DNA of 64,000 nucleotides from CAVSWT01 sp963731745 (GTDB taxonomy: Bacteria; Bacteroidota; Ignavibacteria; Ignavibacteriales; Ignavibacteriaceae). Below, piece by piece: positions 36,709 to 44,588 of the stretch. The stretch spans positions 62,001 through 126,000 of the forward strand of contig CAVSWT010000016.1 of assembly GCA_963731745.1 (NCBI GenBank), given 5' to 3'. The notes beneath the pieces were generated by a model that was not told where the DNA came from, did not search any database, and saw only the letters and a program-made list of their open reading frames with translations. The position numbers and the translations under genes were made by a program. The first letter of the stretch is position 1. Each line of letters begins with the position of its first letter.

Positions 36709-37527
36709 TTAACCAAATCTTCCGGTTATATAATCTTCAGTCTGCTTTTTTGCCGGGGACAAAAACATTTGTTTTGTAGAAGAATGCTCGATTAATTCAC
36801 CCATGTAAAAAAATGCGGTTTGATCGCTTACTCTTGCAGCTTGCTGTAAGTTATGCGTAACAATTATTATTGTATACTTATCCTTCAATTCAAAAATCAA
36901 CTCTTCAATTTTACCGGTGGAAATGGGATCGAGCGCACTAGCAGGTTCATCCATTAAAATCACTTCCGGCTCAACTGCAAGAGTACGAGCTATGCACAAC
37001 CTTTGCTGCTGGCCGCCGGAAAGATTTGTACCCGGATGCTTTAAAATATCTTTTACTTCATCCCATAGAGCAGCTTGCATTAAACATTTTTCGGTAATCT
37101 CTTTCAACTTATTCTTATTGCGAAAACCATTTAATCTTAAACCGGCTGTAACATTGTCTTCAATTGACATAGTAGGAAAAGGATTTGCTTTTTGAAAAAT
37201 CATTCCTACTTTTTTACGAAGAAAGACGGGATCATAATCCATAATGTTTTCACCATCAAGATGTATTTCGCCTTTTATACTTCCGCCAACTTCTTCATGC
37301 ATTCTATTTAAGCTTCTCAAAAAAGTAGACTTGCCGCAGCCGGATGGGCCTATAATTGCAAGCACTTTATTGATTGCAATTTTAACTGAGATATTTTTTA
37401 ATGCCTGGGTTTTTCCGAAATAGGCATTCAAATCAATTGTTTCCATTCTAATTTTAGAATTGCTTTGATGAGAAGCGGCAGCTTTTGGTGATACTTCCGG
37501 AGCTTTGTTTTCAATATTGTTAAGCAT
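36709..37527 (-). CDS. pstB: Phosphate ABC transporter ATPase PstB (copy 1 in operon order)
   Basis: This is a phosphate-import ATPase of 272 residues. Compared with the second copy it has an N-terminal extension of about 25 residues rich in Ala, Ser and Pro. Walker A GPSGCGKST, signature LSGGQQQRLCIARTLA and Walker B VILMDEPASALDP are intact, and it ends TEDYITGRFG. It overlaps pstA by 8 bp, so it is the copy translated together with the permeases. Confidence 0.94.
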   Translation of the reverse strand: MLNNIENKAPEVSPKAAASHQSNSKIRMETIDLNAYFGKTQALKNISVKIAINKVLAIIGPSGCGKSTFLRSLNRMHEEVGGSIKGEIHLDGENIMDYDPVFLRKKVGMIFQKANPFPTMSIEDNVTAGLRLNGFRNKNKLKEITEKCLMQAALWDEVKDILKHPGTNLSGGQQQRLCIARTLAVEPEVILMDEPASALDPISTGKIEELIFELKDKYTIIIVTHNLQQAARVSDQTAFFYMGELIEHSSTKQMFLSPAKKQTEDYITGRFG

Positions 37528-38368
37528 ATTTCTTCTTACGTGTAACTACTCTAAATAAAATATTAATAGCCATAATTAATAAGATTAAAACTAAAGCAGC
37601 AGCCCATGCCTGTCTGTTCCAATCCTCAAAAGGTGCTTTGGCGTAATCATAAATGAATACCGTTAAAGATGCGATCGGCTGTCCCAAATCAGTTGACCAA
37701 AAACGATTTCCTAAAGCGGTGAAAAGTAAGGGTGCCGTTTCGCCCGAGGCGCGTGCAATTGATAATAGAATACCGGTAAATATACCTTTAAAGGCTGCAG
37801 GTAAAATTACAAACATTGTAGCTTTCCAACGTGGAATTCCAAGTCCAAGAGCGGCTTCTCTCACAGAACTGGGAATTAAATTCATCATCTCTTCTGTCGT
37901 ACGTGTAACAAGCGGCATCATTAAAATTCCAAGTGCAACTCCGCCGGCAAAGGCACTAAAGTGTTTCATAGGCAGCACAACAATTATGTAAGCAACTACA
38001 CCGATAACGATTGATGGAATTCCATTTAAAACTTCCGCTAAAAATCTAACGCTTTTAGCAAACCACGATGATCGGTTTTGAGAAAGATAGATTCCGGAAA
38101 AAATTCCAACGGGTAATCCAATTGCGCTTCCAATCGCAATTAATATTCCTGTTCCAACCAAAGCATTCGCCATTCCTCCGCCGGCTTCACCAGCTGGTTT
38201 TGGCATTTGGGTGAAGAATGCCCAATTAATTGATGACAAACCTTGTGATAAAGTATAAAATAAAATTATAAATAATGGGACGATGGCAACGACTGCACAA
38301 AGTATACTAAGCACAATCATGATTGTGCTTTTTGTTTTTCGCCATTTATAATAAAAATTAGATGCCAT
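37520..38368 (-). CDS. pstA: Phosphate ABC transporter permease PstA
   Basis: This is an inner-membrane permease of 282 residues with six helices. It has the coupling EAA-like loop (REAALGLGIPRWKATMFVILPAA) and the PstA-typical GLSSINWAFFTQMP near the N terminus. It overlaps pstC by one base (TAATG-type stop/start) and pstB by 8 bp. With PstC it forms the pore of the high-affinity phosphate importer. Confidence 0.95.
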   Translation of the reverse strand: MASNFYYKWRKTKSTIMIVLSILCAVVAIVPLFIILFYTLSQGLSSINWAFFTQMPKPAGEAGGGMANALVGTGILIAIGSAIGLPVGIFSGIYLSQNRSSWFAKSVRFLAEVLNGIPSIVIGVVAYIIVVLPMKHFSAFAGGVALGILMMPLVTRTTEEMMNLIPSSVREAALGLGIPRWKATMFVILPAAFKGIFTGILLSIARASGETAPLLFTALGNRFWSTDLGQPIASLTVFIYDYAKAPFEDWNRQAWAAALVLILLIMAINILFRVVTRKKKYA

Positions 38369-39375
38369 TATTCGCCTGCGCTATATTTTTTAGTAACACT
38401 CCAAACCACTAATCGAGCGAAAGCATTTAGGATTACAGTTAAAACAAATAACAGTAATGCAATTTCAATTAATGAACTAACATATAAATCCGTTGTAGCT
38501 TCAGTAAATTCATTTGCAAGTACGCTTGCCATTGTGTAGCCGGGATCAAATAAAGAAATTGAAATATCAGGCCTGTTACCTATTACCATTGTAACAGCCA
38601 TTGTTTCTCCAACAGCTCGTCCTAAACCTAATAATGTTGCCCCAAGAATTCCCGATTTGGCTCCTGTTAAAACAACCTTTACAGCTTCCCATTTTGTGGA
38701 GCCTAAAGCAAATGCAGCTTCTCGTTGAGTATTGGGAATCGATTTCATAATATCGCGAGATATTGAAGTGATAATTGGTAAAATCATAATTGTTAATATT
38801 AAAGCTGCGGCAAGCATTCCCAAACCATAAGGTGGACCGGTAAACAAAGGCAGAAATCCTAAATGATCTCCTAAAAATGGTTCAACTGTTTTACGAAGCC
38901 ACGGTGCCATAACAAACATTCCAAATAAACCATACACAATACTCGGAATGGCGGCTAACAATTCAACTAATAAAGACATTGGTTGTTCAAGCCATTTGGG
39001 ACAAAATTCTGAAAGAAAAATTGCGATTCCAACACTTAGTGGAAGCGCAATAACTAAAGCAATCAAGGAAGAAAACAGAGTTCCGAAAATAAACGGCAAT
39101 GCGCCATATTCATCATGCACAGGATCCCATTTAGTACTGGTGATAAATCCCCAGCCAAATTTATGTATGGAAGGAAGAGATTGACGGGTCATCTCAAATA
39201 CCATAACAACAACTAAAGCTAAAATGATGAATGCAAAAATTCTGGTGATATTTTCGAAAACAAAATCCCCAATATTTTTACCGGCAATGCGAGAGCCTGA
39301 ATAAGAAGAAACAAGCGGAGCAGCTTTTACACCATCCGCTTGTTTTGTATTAAAAATACTTTTAAGAAAATTCAT
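38368..39375 (-). CDS. pstC: Phosphate ABC transporter permease PstC
   Basis: This is an inner-membrane permease of 335 residues with about six core helices and an N-terminal cytoplasmic extension (1-50). The coupling loop reads REAAFALGSTKWEAVKVVL. Conserved LPLSVGIAIFLSEFCP and VGETMAVTMVIGN are present. It overlaps pstS by one base and pstA by one base. The order S-C-A-B-B-phoU is the standard pst order with an added pstB. Confidence 0.95.
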   Translation of the reverse strand: MNFLKSIFNTKQADGVKAAPLVSSYSGSRIAGKNIGDFVFENITRIFAFIILALVVVMVFEMTRQSLPSIHKFGWGFITSTKWDPVHDEYGALPFIFGTLFSSLIALVIALPLSVGIAIFLSEFCPKWLEQPMSLLVELLAAIPSIVYGLFGMFVMAPWLRKTVEPFLGDHLGFLPLFTGPPYGLGMLAAALILTIMILPIITSISRDIMKSIPNTQREAAFALGSTKWEAVKVVLTGAKSGILGATLLGLGRAVGETMAVTMVIGNRPDISISLFDPGYTMASVLANEFTEATTDLYVSSLIEIALLLFVLTVILNAFARLVVWSVTKKYSAGE

Positions 39376-40406
39376 TATTTAACTGATATTTGCGAAATCT
39401 TTTTTTGATCTAATTTTACAACTTCTTTTGGAAGAGGAGCATAATATAAGTCTTTTGCATATTTTTCGCCATCGGTAACCGCCCAATTCAAGAAATCGAC
39501 AATAGCTTTAGCTTTTGATTTATCCTTCATATTTTGATAAACAAGAAGCCAGGTAAATCCCGAAATAGGATATGATTCTTTACCGTCAGCATTTGTGATT
39601 TCAACTCTTAAATCTTCAGGCATATCTTTAATAAAACCTGCAGCCGCTGCAGACACAGCATCAAAAGTAGGCATTACAAAATTACCTGCTTTATTTTTCA
39701 AAGCTGCATAAGGAAGTGCATTTTTTTCAGCATAAGCTAATTCCACATAACCTATTGATCCTTCTGTCTGCTTAACAAGTCCGGCAACGCCTTCGTTACC
39801 TTTGCCGCCTAAGCCAACAGGCCAGTTTACTGCTGTTCCCTGCCCAACTTTCTTTTGCCAGGTATCACTTACTTTTGAAAGATAACCTGTAAAAATATTT
39901 GTTGTTCCGCTGCCGTCTGAACGATGTGTAACAAATATTGCTTCATTAGGAAGTTTAATTCCTTTATTATCAGAAGTGATTTTTGAATCATTCCATTTAG
40001 TAATTGTACCAAGATAAATTCCAGAAAGAACCTCCGGAGTAATTTTTAATCCCTTCTTAACACCTGGCAAATTATAGGTAACAACTACAGCACCCATAAC
40101 TGTGGGTATATGCAGAATCTCAGTTCCCTGCTTTTCCTTTACTTGCTGCATTTGCTTTTCGGTCATCGGAGCATCAGATGCACCAAAATCAACAGTTCCT
40201 TCGATCACCTGTTTTATTCCGCCGCCACTTCCTATTGATTGATAGTTAAATTGTATTCCTGTTTTTTGATTGTAAACATCAAACCACTTGGAATAAATTA
40301 CATATGGAAATGTTGCGCCTGCACCATTTAATTTTTGTTGCGCACAACCCATTCCTGCGAATACAGCAAGAAATAATGCTGAAGCTAAAAACAATCTATT
40401 CTTCAT
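39375..40406 (-). CDS. pstS: Phosphate-binding protein PstS
   Basis: This is a periplasmic phosphate receptor of 343 residues. The signal peptide ends near GMGCAQQ, so it may be a lipoprotein (Cys21). Mature motifs are LNGAGATFPYVIYSKWFD, YQSIGSGGGIKQ, DFGASDAPM, RSDGSGTTNIF and YPISGFTWLL, all phosphate-contact regions of PstS. It is preceded after 58 bp by a porin gene on the same strand. The array of phosphate-box repeats upstream of the porin (41571-41609) probably controls the whole group. Confidence 0.96.
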   Translation of the reverse strand: MKNRLFLASALFLAVFAGMGCAQQKLNGAGATFPYVIYSKWFDVYNQKTGIQFNYQSIGSGGGIKQVIEGTVDFGASDAPMTEKQMQQVKEKQGTEILHIPTVMGAVVVTYNLPGVKKGLKITPEVLSGIYLGTITKWNDSKITSDNKGIKLPNEAIFVTHRSDGSGTTNIFTGYLSKVSDTWQKKVGQGTAVNWPVGLGGKGNEGVAGLVKQTEGSIGYVELAYAEKNALPYAALKNKAGNFVMPTFDAVSAAAAGFIKDMPEDLRVEITNADGKESYPISGFTWLLVYQNMKDKSKAKAIVDFLNWAVTDGEKYAKDLYYAPLPKEVVKLDQKKISQISVK

Positions 40407-40464
40407 TTGTATTACCTTTCCTTAAATTAATATAAAAATGTTCTATCATAAAACAATCATAAAC

Positions 40465-41490
40465 TTAAAATTCCCAGAAAAATGTGATACGTGGTGTAAC
40501 ATCATTATTATCTGCGCCTTGCAGTGTGTGGACTTCCACGCCCGGCATTACACTAACTTTAGGAGCAACTTTAAAATCCAATGCTCCTATAATTAAAGAC
40601 TGCTTATCATTTTTTGAAGAGTTATCAGTATTAGGATCGTAAGTATCAAATCGTCCAACAATTCCAACCTTTTCAGAAATCGCTGCTCTTGCCCAAAGTG
40701 ACAGCCCAAATCCGGATTGAGAAGCCAATGATAAGCTATTCGATGAAAAATAATTATTCTGCTGACTCTTCAAAAACGCTTCAACACCCAAGGCAAATGT
40801 TTTTTCATATTTATAATTTATAAATCCAGCCGTCACGAAAGCCGAATTGTTTTTCATCTGTCCATCAAAAGGATCTTTTATCTTTGGCTTGGAAGCGTAA
40901 TCGGCATAAATTGTTATTAAAAAACTTGAACTAGGATTAAATTGAAGTTGTCCATAAAACCTTTTATACTTATCATTCTCCGGTTTATTTCCAGAACCAT
41001 TTCCTATTTTGAACCAATACTTTGCCGTTCCGGATTCATCCAACTTTCCTTTCAAATCGATACCAATATCTCTTGAAGAAACAATTCCAAAGTAATCCAT
41101 TATAGTTTTTTCTAATGCTCTGTATCCCCATGCACCTTCAGATACGTCAAAAGCCGGCGTAGGAGACATACCAACTATCAAATCCGATCCTTTAAAAACG
41201 TTCTTCCATTTTAACCAGGCATCTTTTACAAAAACTCCGATATTAGTTCCATTAGTTATCGCGGATTCCATTCTGAATCTGGTTGAAAACTGATCGTTGA
41301 TTGAATAATCAGTTGTAATGTAAATTCTCCTGAATTGAAAACCATTTAAATCTTTATTATCAGGGTTTATAGCACTGGTATTATAGAATATGTCCCCGAA
41401 CATCAGCCCGCTGAATTTTGGTAAATCCTGAGTGTAAGAAACTTGGAGCGCCAAAAGCGCACAGCAAAAAAGCAAAACCAGCTTTTTCAT
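40465..41490 (-). CDS. Outer-membrane porin, phosphate-starvation type
   Basis: The product has 341 residues with a signal peptide (1-20, VSYTQ). The mature part is a beta barrel with FRRIYITTDYSINDQFSTRFRME, characteristic of OprP/OprO-like and related porins, and it closes in a C-terminal phenylalanine (ITFFWEF), the Omp85 recognition end. It heads porin-pstS-pstC-pstA-pstB-pstB-phoU. Its place and promoter suggest it lets phosphate or polyphosphate cross the outer membrane. Selectivity cannot be read from sequence. Confidence 0.8.
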   Translation of the reverse strand: MKKLVLLFCCALLALQVSYTQDLPKFSGLMFGDIFYNTSAINPDNKDLNGFQFRRIYITTDYSINDQFSTRFRMESAITNGTNIGVFVKDAWLKWKNVFKGSDLIVGMSPTPAFDVSEGAWGYRALEKTIMDYFGIVSSRDIGIDLKGKLDESGTAKYWFKIGNGSGNKPENDKYKRFYGQLQFNPSSSFLITIYADYASKPKIKDPFDGQMKNNSAFVTAGFINYKYEKTFALGVEAFLKSQQNNYFSSNSLSLASQSGFGLSLWARAAISEKVGIVGRFDTYDPNTDNSSKNDKQSLIIGALDFKVAPKVSVMPGVEVHTLQGADNNDVTPRITFFWEF

Positions 41491-41570
41491 TTACTTCTCT
41501 CTCTTTGCTAGAATTAATTAATTAGTTATTTACTTCGACTCTTAAAATTATAATATTTTTAATCCCCTAA

Positions 41571-41609
41571 TGTTAAGAAATTGTTAAGTAAATATTATCA
41601 AATTATTAT
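41571..41609 (-). promoter_or_regulatory. Phosphate-box (PhoB/PhoP-type) repeat array before the porin-pst operon
   Basis: Hexamers TGTTAA (41571-41576), TGTTAA (41582-41587), TATTAT (41593-41598) and TATTAT (41604-41609) are spaced exactly 11 bp. Read on the minus strand they are TTAACA-type repeats like the PhoP boxes of Bacillus and the 11-bp direct repeats of PhoB boxes. They lie about 80 bp before the porin start. Confidence 0.65.
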
Positions 41610-41665
41610 GCGGCTTAATTTTGTAGGAAATTATAATTCTACATATTTAGGTGCGAAAATAAAAT

Positions 41666-41683
41666 GGGCGCCAAAAGGCGCCC
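41666..41683 (-). terminator. Terminator of the TonB-receptor/secreted-protein operon
   Basis: GGGCGCC (41666-41672), loop of four, GGCGCCC (41677-41683). On the minus strand ATTTTATTTT follows, 33-50 bp after the stop codon at 41716. Confidence 0.85.
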
Positions 41684-41715
41684 GGTGTCGAAGTATAGAA
41701 CGAGAGAGAGAACAA

Positions 41716-44562
41716 TTATTTTAACAAAGTCATCTTCTTGGAGACAACATAATTTTCAGCTTCTAATCTATAGATATAAATTCCACTTGAAAGATTAGAT
41801 GCATCAAATTTTATTTCATAACTCCCGGTATTTTTGAAAGAGTTAACTAATACTGAAACTTGTTGACCTAAAATATTGTAGATAGATAATTTAACATTTG
41901 TCGGTTTAGTAACTGAATACTGTATTTTTGTACTTGGATTAAATGGATTAGGGAAATTTTGAGATAATTCAAAATTTGATGGGACATTGCGGCTCAATCT
42001 TGTTTCGCTTACTCCGGTGGTGGTTGAATTAGGATTAAACTTTGCCCAACCAAATGTCCAATCAACATCTTTGAATGCGCCAATATAATTTGCTGTGGGA
42101 TCAAAAAAGCCGTCATCCGGTGCTGTTCCGGCACCTGATAATGCAGGTGAATTAGTTAAAGGCATACAATTCGGATTATTGATATCAAAAGGTGAAGTGA
42201 GCATAACATCAGATGTATTTGTCATTGTTTGACTTGCATTTCCGCTGAACCAAGCGCCGATATCAAGTGTTCCGTTTGTTGAGGCAGTGTCTAAATCTTT
42301 TTTTGATGATCCGGCTATTATGCTGTTTTTAACATATGTCAAATTATTTTCTGCATCTTCCGACGTATGAACTCCGTCAATTAAAATTCCGGTCGGCCAT
42401 CCCAGAATCAAAGCATTGTTCACTTTATTTTGAGATGATCTTCTTAAGTGCATACCTCGTTTGAAATCTGAACTGTATGCAGCATCAGTAGTTTTTTGCG
42501 GACCAACTAATGTTACATTCCAATATTCCGGGCCAGTCCTTGGTTCATTCAACGAACCAGAGCCATCATTGTCTGATTCAAAACCATTTGAACCCGATAC
42601 AACGTCTGCTACTTGCGGATCTCTTACTCCTAGTAAGAATTGAAGCTTTCCTTGAAATCCATAGTCAGTGTCAAAGTCATCATCAATTCCTCGGTAAGCT
42701 ATCATATGCTTACAATGAACTGTTCCGCCAAACCATTCATATGAATCATCATTACTGTAGCTTGCCTGCACATAATCAATAGTTGTTCCGTCACCAACTC
42801 CGCCGAATGTTAATGCATTTATTTCATTATTCGGACTGTATGCTATTCCAGCATATTCTATTCTTACATATTTTAGTATACCGCTGTTATCATGGGGATC
42901 TGTTCCGCCATAAGTATCCCCCGGGCCTTCAATTGAAGCTGTTCCGCCGGCTGGATTTATTGGAGCGTTGCCCAATAATATTACTCCGCCCCAGTCGCCT
43001 CTTTCAGGTAATTGACTTGAACCGGGCATTGCAAATTCGCTTGTGAATACTATTGGATTAGTAATATTTCCTTCAGCCATAATTTTAGCACCAGGTTCTA
43101 TTATTAACGATCCTTCGGTTGCATTTTCACCGTAAATTATTGTTCCCGGATCTATTGTTAAAGTTGCACCAGACATAACTCTCACAATATCTTTTAATAT
43201 ATATGATTTGTCTGAAGTCAATGTCATGTCGGATGTAATATTTCCCGTTACCGTAACTACTACCTTCATTTCTACATCATAATCAAATTTTGCCCAGCCT
43301 GCTGTCCAATCAACATCTTTAAAAGCTCCAACAAAATTTGCAGTTGGATCAAAGAAGCCATCGTCAGGAGGCGTGCCTGCACCGGTTAATACTGGTGAGC
43401 CGGTTTTCGGCAGGCAATTCGGATAAGTTAGATTAAACGGATTTCTTAATAATATTTCAGCAGTCGTTCCAAAAGATCTGTTATTGTTTGAAGTAAAAAA
43501 TGTGCTCGGATCAAAAGTTCCATTTGAACTGGCAGAATCAACAACTATTTTTGAGGATCCCGAAACGATACTATTTTTTACATACATTGCACCATTTTGT
43601 GCATCTGCTGTTGTTTGTGTACCATCAATTAAAATTCCTGTAGGCCAACCCATAATTAAAGCGTTGTTCACTTTATTTTGAGATGATCTTCTTAAATGCA
43701 TTCCTCTTTTGAAATCTGAACTATATGGTGCGTCAGTAGTCGCCTGCGGCCCGATTAAAGTAACATTCCACCATTCAGGAGAAGTTCTTGGAGTATTTAA
43801 TGAACCGGAACCATCATTATCAGATTCAAATCCGTTTGAACCTGATACAACGTCTGCTACTTGCGGGTCTCTTACTCCAAGTAAAAATTGTAGTTTTCCT
43901 TGAAATCCGTAATCGGTATCAAAGTCATCATCAATTCCTCTGTAAGCTATCATATGTTTACACTGAACTGTCCCGCCAAACCATTCATATGAATCATCAT
44001 TACTGTAGCTTGCTTGAACATAATCAATGGTCGTACCGTCACCAACTCCTCCAAATGTTAATGCGTTTATTTCATTATTCGGACTGTAAGCTATTCCAGC
44101 ATATTCTATTCTTACATATTTTAGTATACCGCTGTTATCATGGGGATCTGTTCCGCCATAAGTATCTCCCGGGCCTTCAATTGAAGCTGTTCCGCCGGCT
44201 GGATTTATTGGAGCATTGCCCAATAATATTACACCGCCCCAGTCCCCTCTTTCAGGTAACTGACTTGATCCTGGTTTTGCAAATTCACTAGTAAATACTA
44301 TTGGATTATTTACTTCTCCTTCGGCTATAATTTTAGCACCAGGTTCTATTATTAACGATCCTTCGGTTGCATTTTCACCGTAAATTATTGTTCCCGGATT
44401 TATTGTTAAAGTTGCACCAGACATGACTCTTACGATATCTTTTAATATATATGATTTGTCTGCTGTCAATGTCATGTCGGTTGTAATGTTTCCTGTTAAA
44501 ACATCCTGCCCTATCGCAAAGCTGCTTAATAAGAGTAAAATAAAAAATAACTTTCTTAGCAT
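41716..44562 (-). CDS. Secreted beta-helix-like protein with two 416-residue repeats and a T9SS sorting domain
   Basis: The product has 948 residues. It has a signal peptide (1-18), then two copies of one domain (about 22-437 and 438-853), and a type A T9SS sorting domain at 859-948 (NFPNPFNPST...KKMTLLK). The domain opens with TGNITTDMTLTADKSYILKD and VMSGATLTINPGTIIYGEN and contains GDWGGVILLGNAPINP and SNDDSYEWFGGTV. It belongs to a secreted family common in Bacteroidota next to TonB receptors, of unknown function, usually with one copy. It starts 26 bp after the TonB receptor stop, so the two are one operon, led by a phosphate-box promoter. A role in capturing a phosphorus compound at the cell surface is inferred. 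Confidence 0.85.
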   Translation of the reverse strand: MLRKLFFILLLLSSFAIGQDVLTGNITTDMTLTADKSYILKDIVRVMSGATLTINPGTIIYGENATEGSLIIEPGAKIIAEGEVNNPIVFTSEFAKPGSSQLPERGDWGGVILLGNAPINPAGGTASIEGPGDTYGGTDPHDNSGILKYVRIEYAGIAYSPNNEINALTFGGVGDGTTIDYVQASYSNDDSYEWFGGTVQCKHMIAYRGIDDDFDTDYGFQGKLQFLLGVRDPQVADVVSGSNGFESDNDGSGSLNTPRTSPEWWNVTLIGPQATTDAPYSSDFKRGMHLRRSSQNKVNNALIMGWPTGILIDGTQTTADAQNGAMYVKNSIVSGSSKIVVDSASSNGTFDPSTFFTSNNNRSFGTTAEILLRNPFNLTYPNCLPKTGSPVLTGAGTPPDDGFFDPTANFVGAFKDVDWTAGWAKFDYDVEMKVVVTVTGNITSDMTLTSDKSYILKDIVRVMSGATLTIDPGTIIYGENATEGSLIIEPGAKIMAEGNITNPIVFTSEFAMPGSSQLPERGDWGGVILLGNAPINPAGGTASIEGPGDTYGGTDPHDNSGILKYVRIEYAGIAYSPNNEINALTFGGVGDGTTIDYVQASYSNDDSYEWFGGTVHCKHMIAYRGIDDDFDTDYGFQGKLQFLLGVRDPQVADVVSGSNGFESDNDGSGSLNEPRTGPEYWNVTLVGPQKTTDAAYSSDFKRGMHLRRSSQNKVNNALILGWPTGILIDGVHTSEDAENNLTYVKNSIIAGSSKKDLDTASTNGTLDIGAWFSGNASQTMTNTSDVMLTSPFDINNPNCMPLTNSPALSGAGTAPDDGFFDPTANYIGAFKDVDWTFGWAKFNPNSTTTGVSETRLSRNVPSNFELSQNFPNPFNPSTKIQYSVTKPTNVKLSIYNILGQQVSVLVNSFKNTGSYEIKFDASNLSSGIYIYRLEAENYVVSKKMTLLK
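42004..44499. repeat. Tandem direct repeat, 1248 bp per copy, inside the secreted-protein gene
   Basis: Copy A is about 43252-44499 and copy B about 42004-43251, offset 1248 bp (416 codons). Long stretches, for example 42901-42960 against 44149-44208, differ at only one or two mostly silent positions. The 5' two thirds of the domain are almost identical, while the last third differs more. This points to recent duplication or ongoing gene conversion. Confidence 0.9.
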
Positions 44563-44588
44563 TATGCCTCCTTTAATTTAAAATTAAG

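Noticed and set aside
42461..44291. Several plus-strand open frames (up to 167 codons) inside the secreted-protein gene
   Set aside because: They are antisense to a strongly supported gene, recur at the 1248-bp repeat offset, and encode low-complexity His/Leu-rich sequence without ribosome sites.
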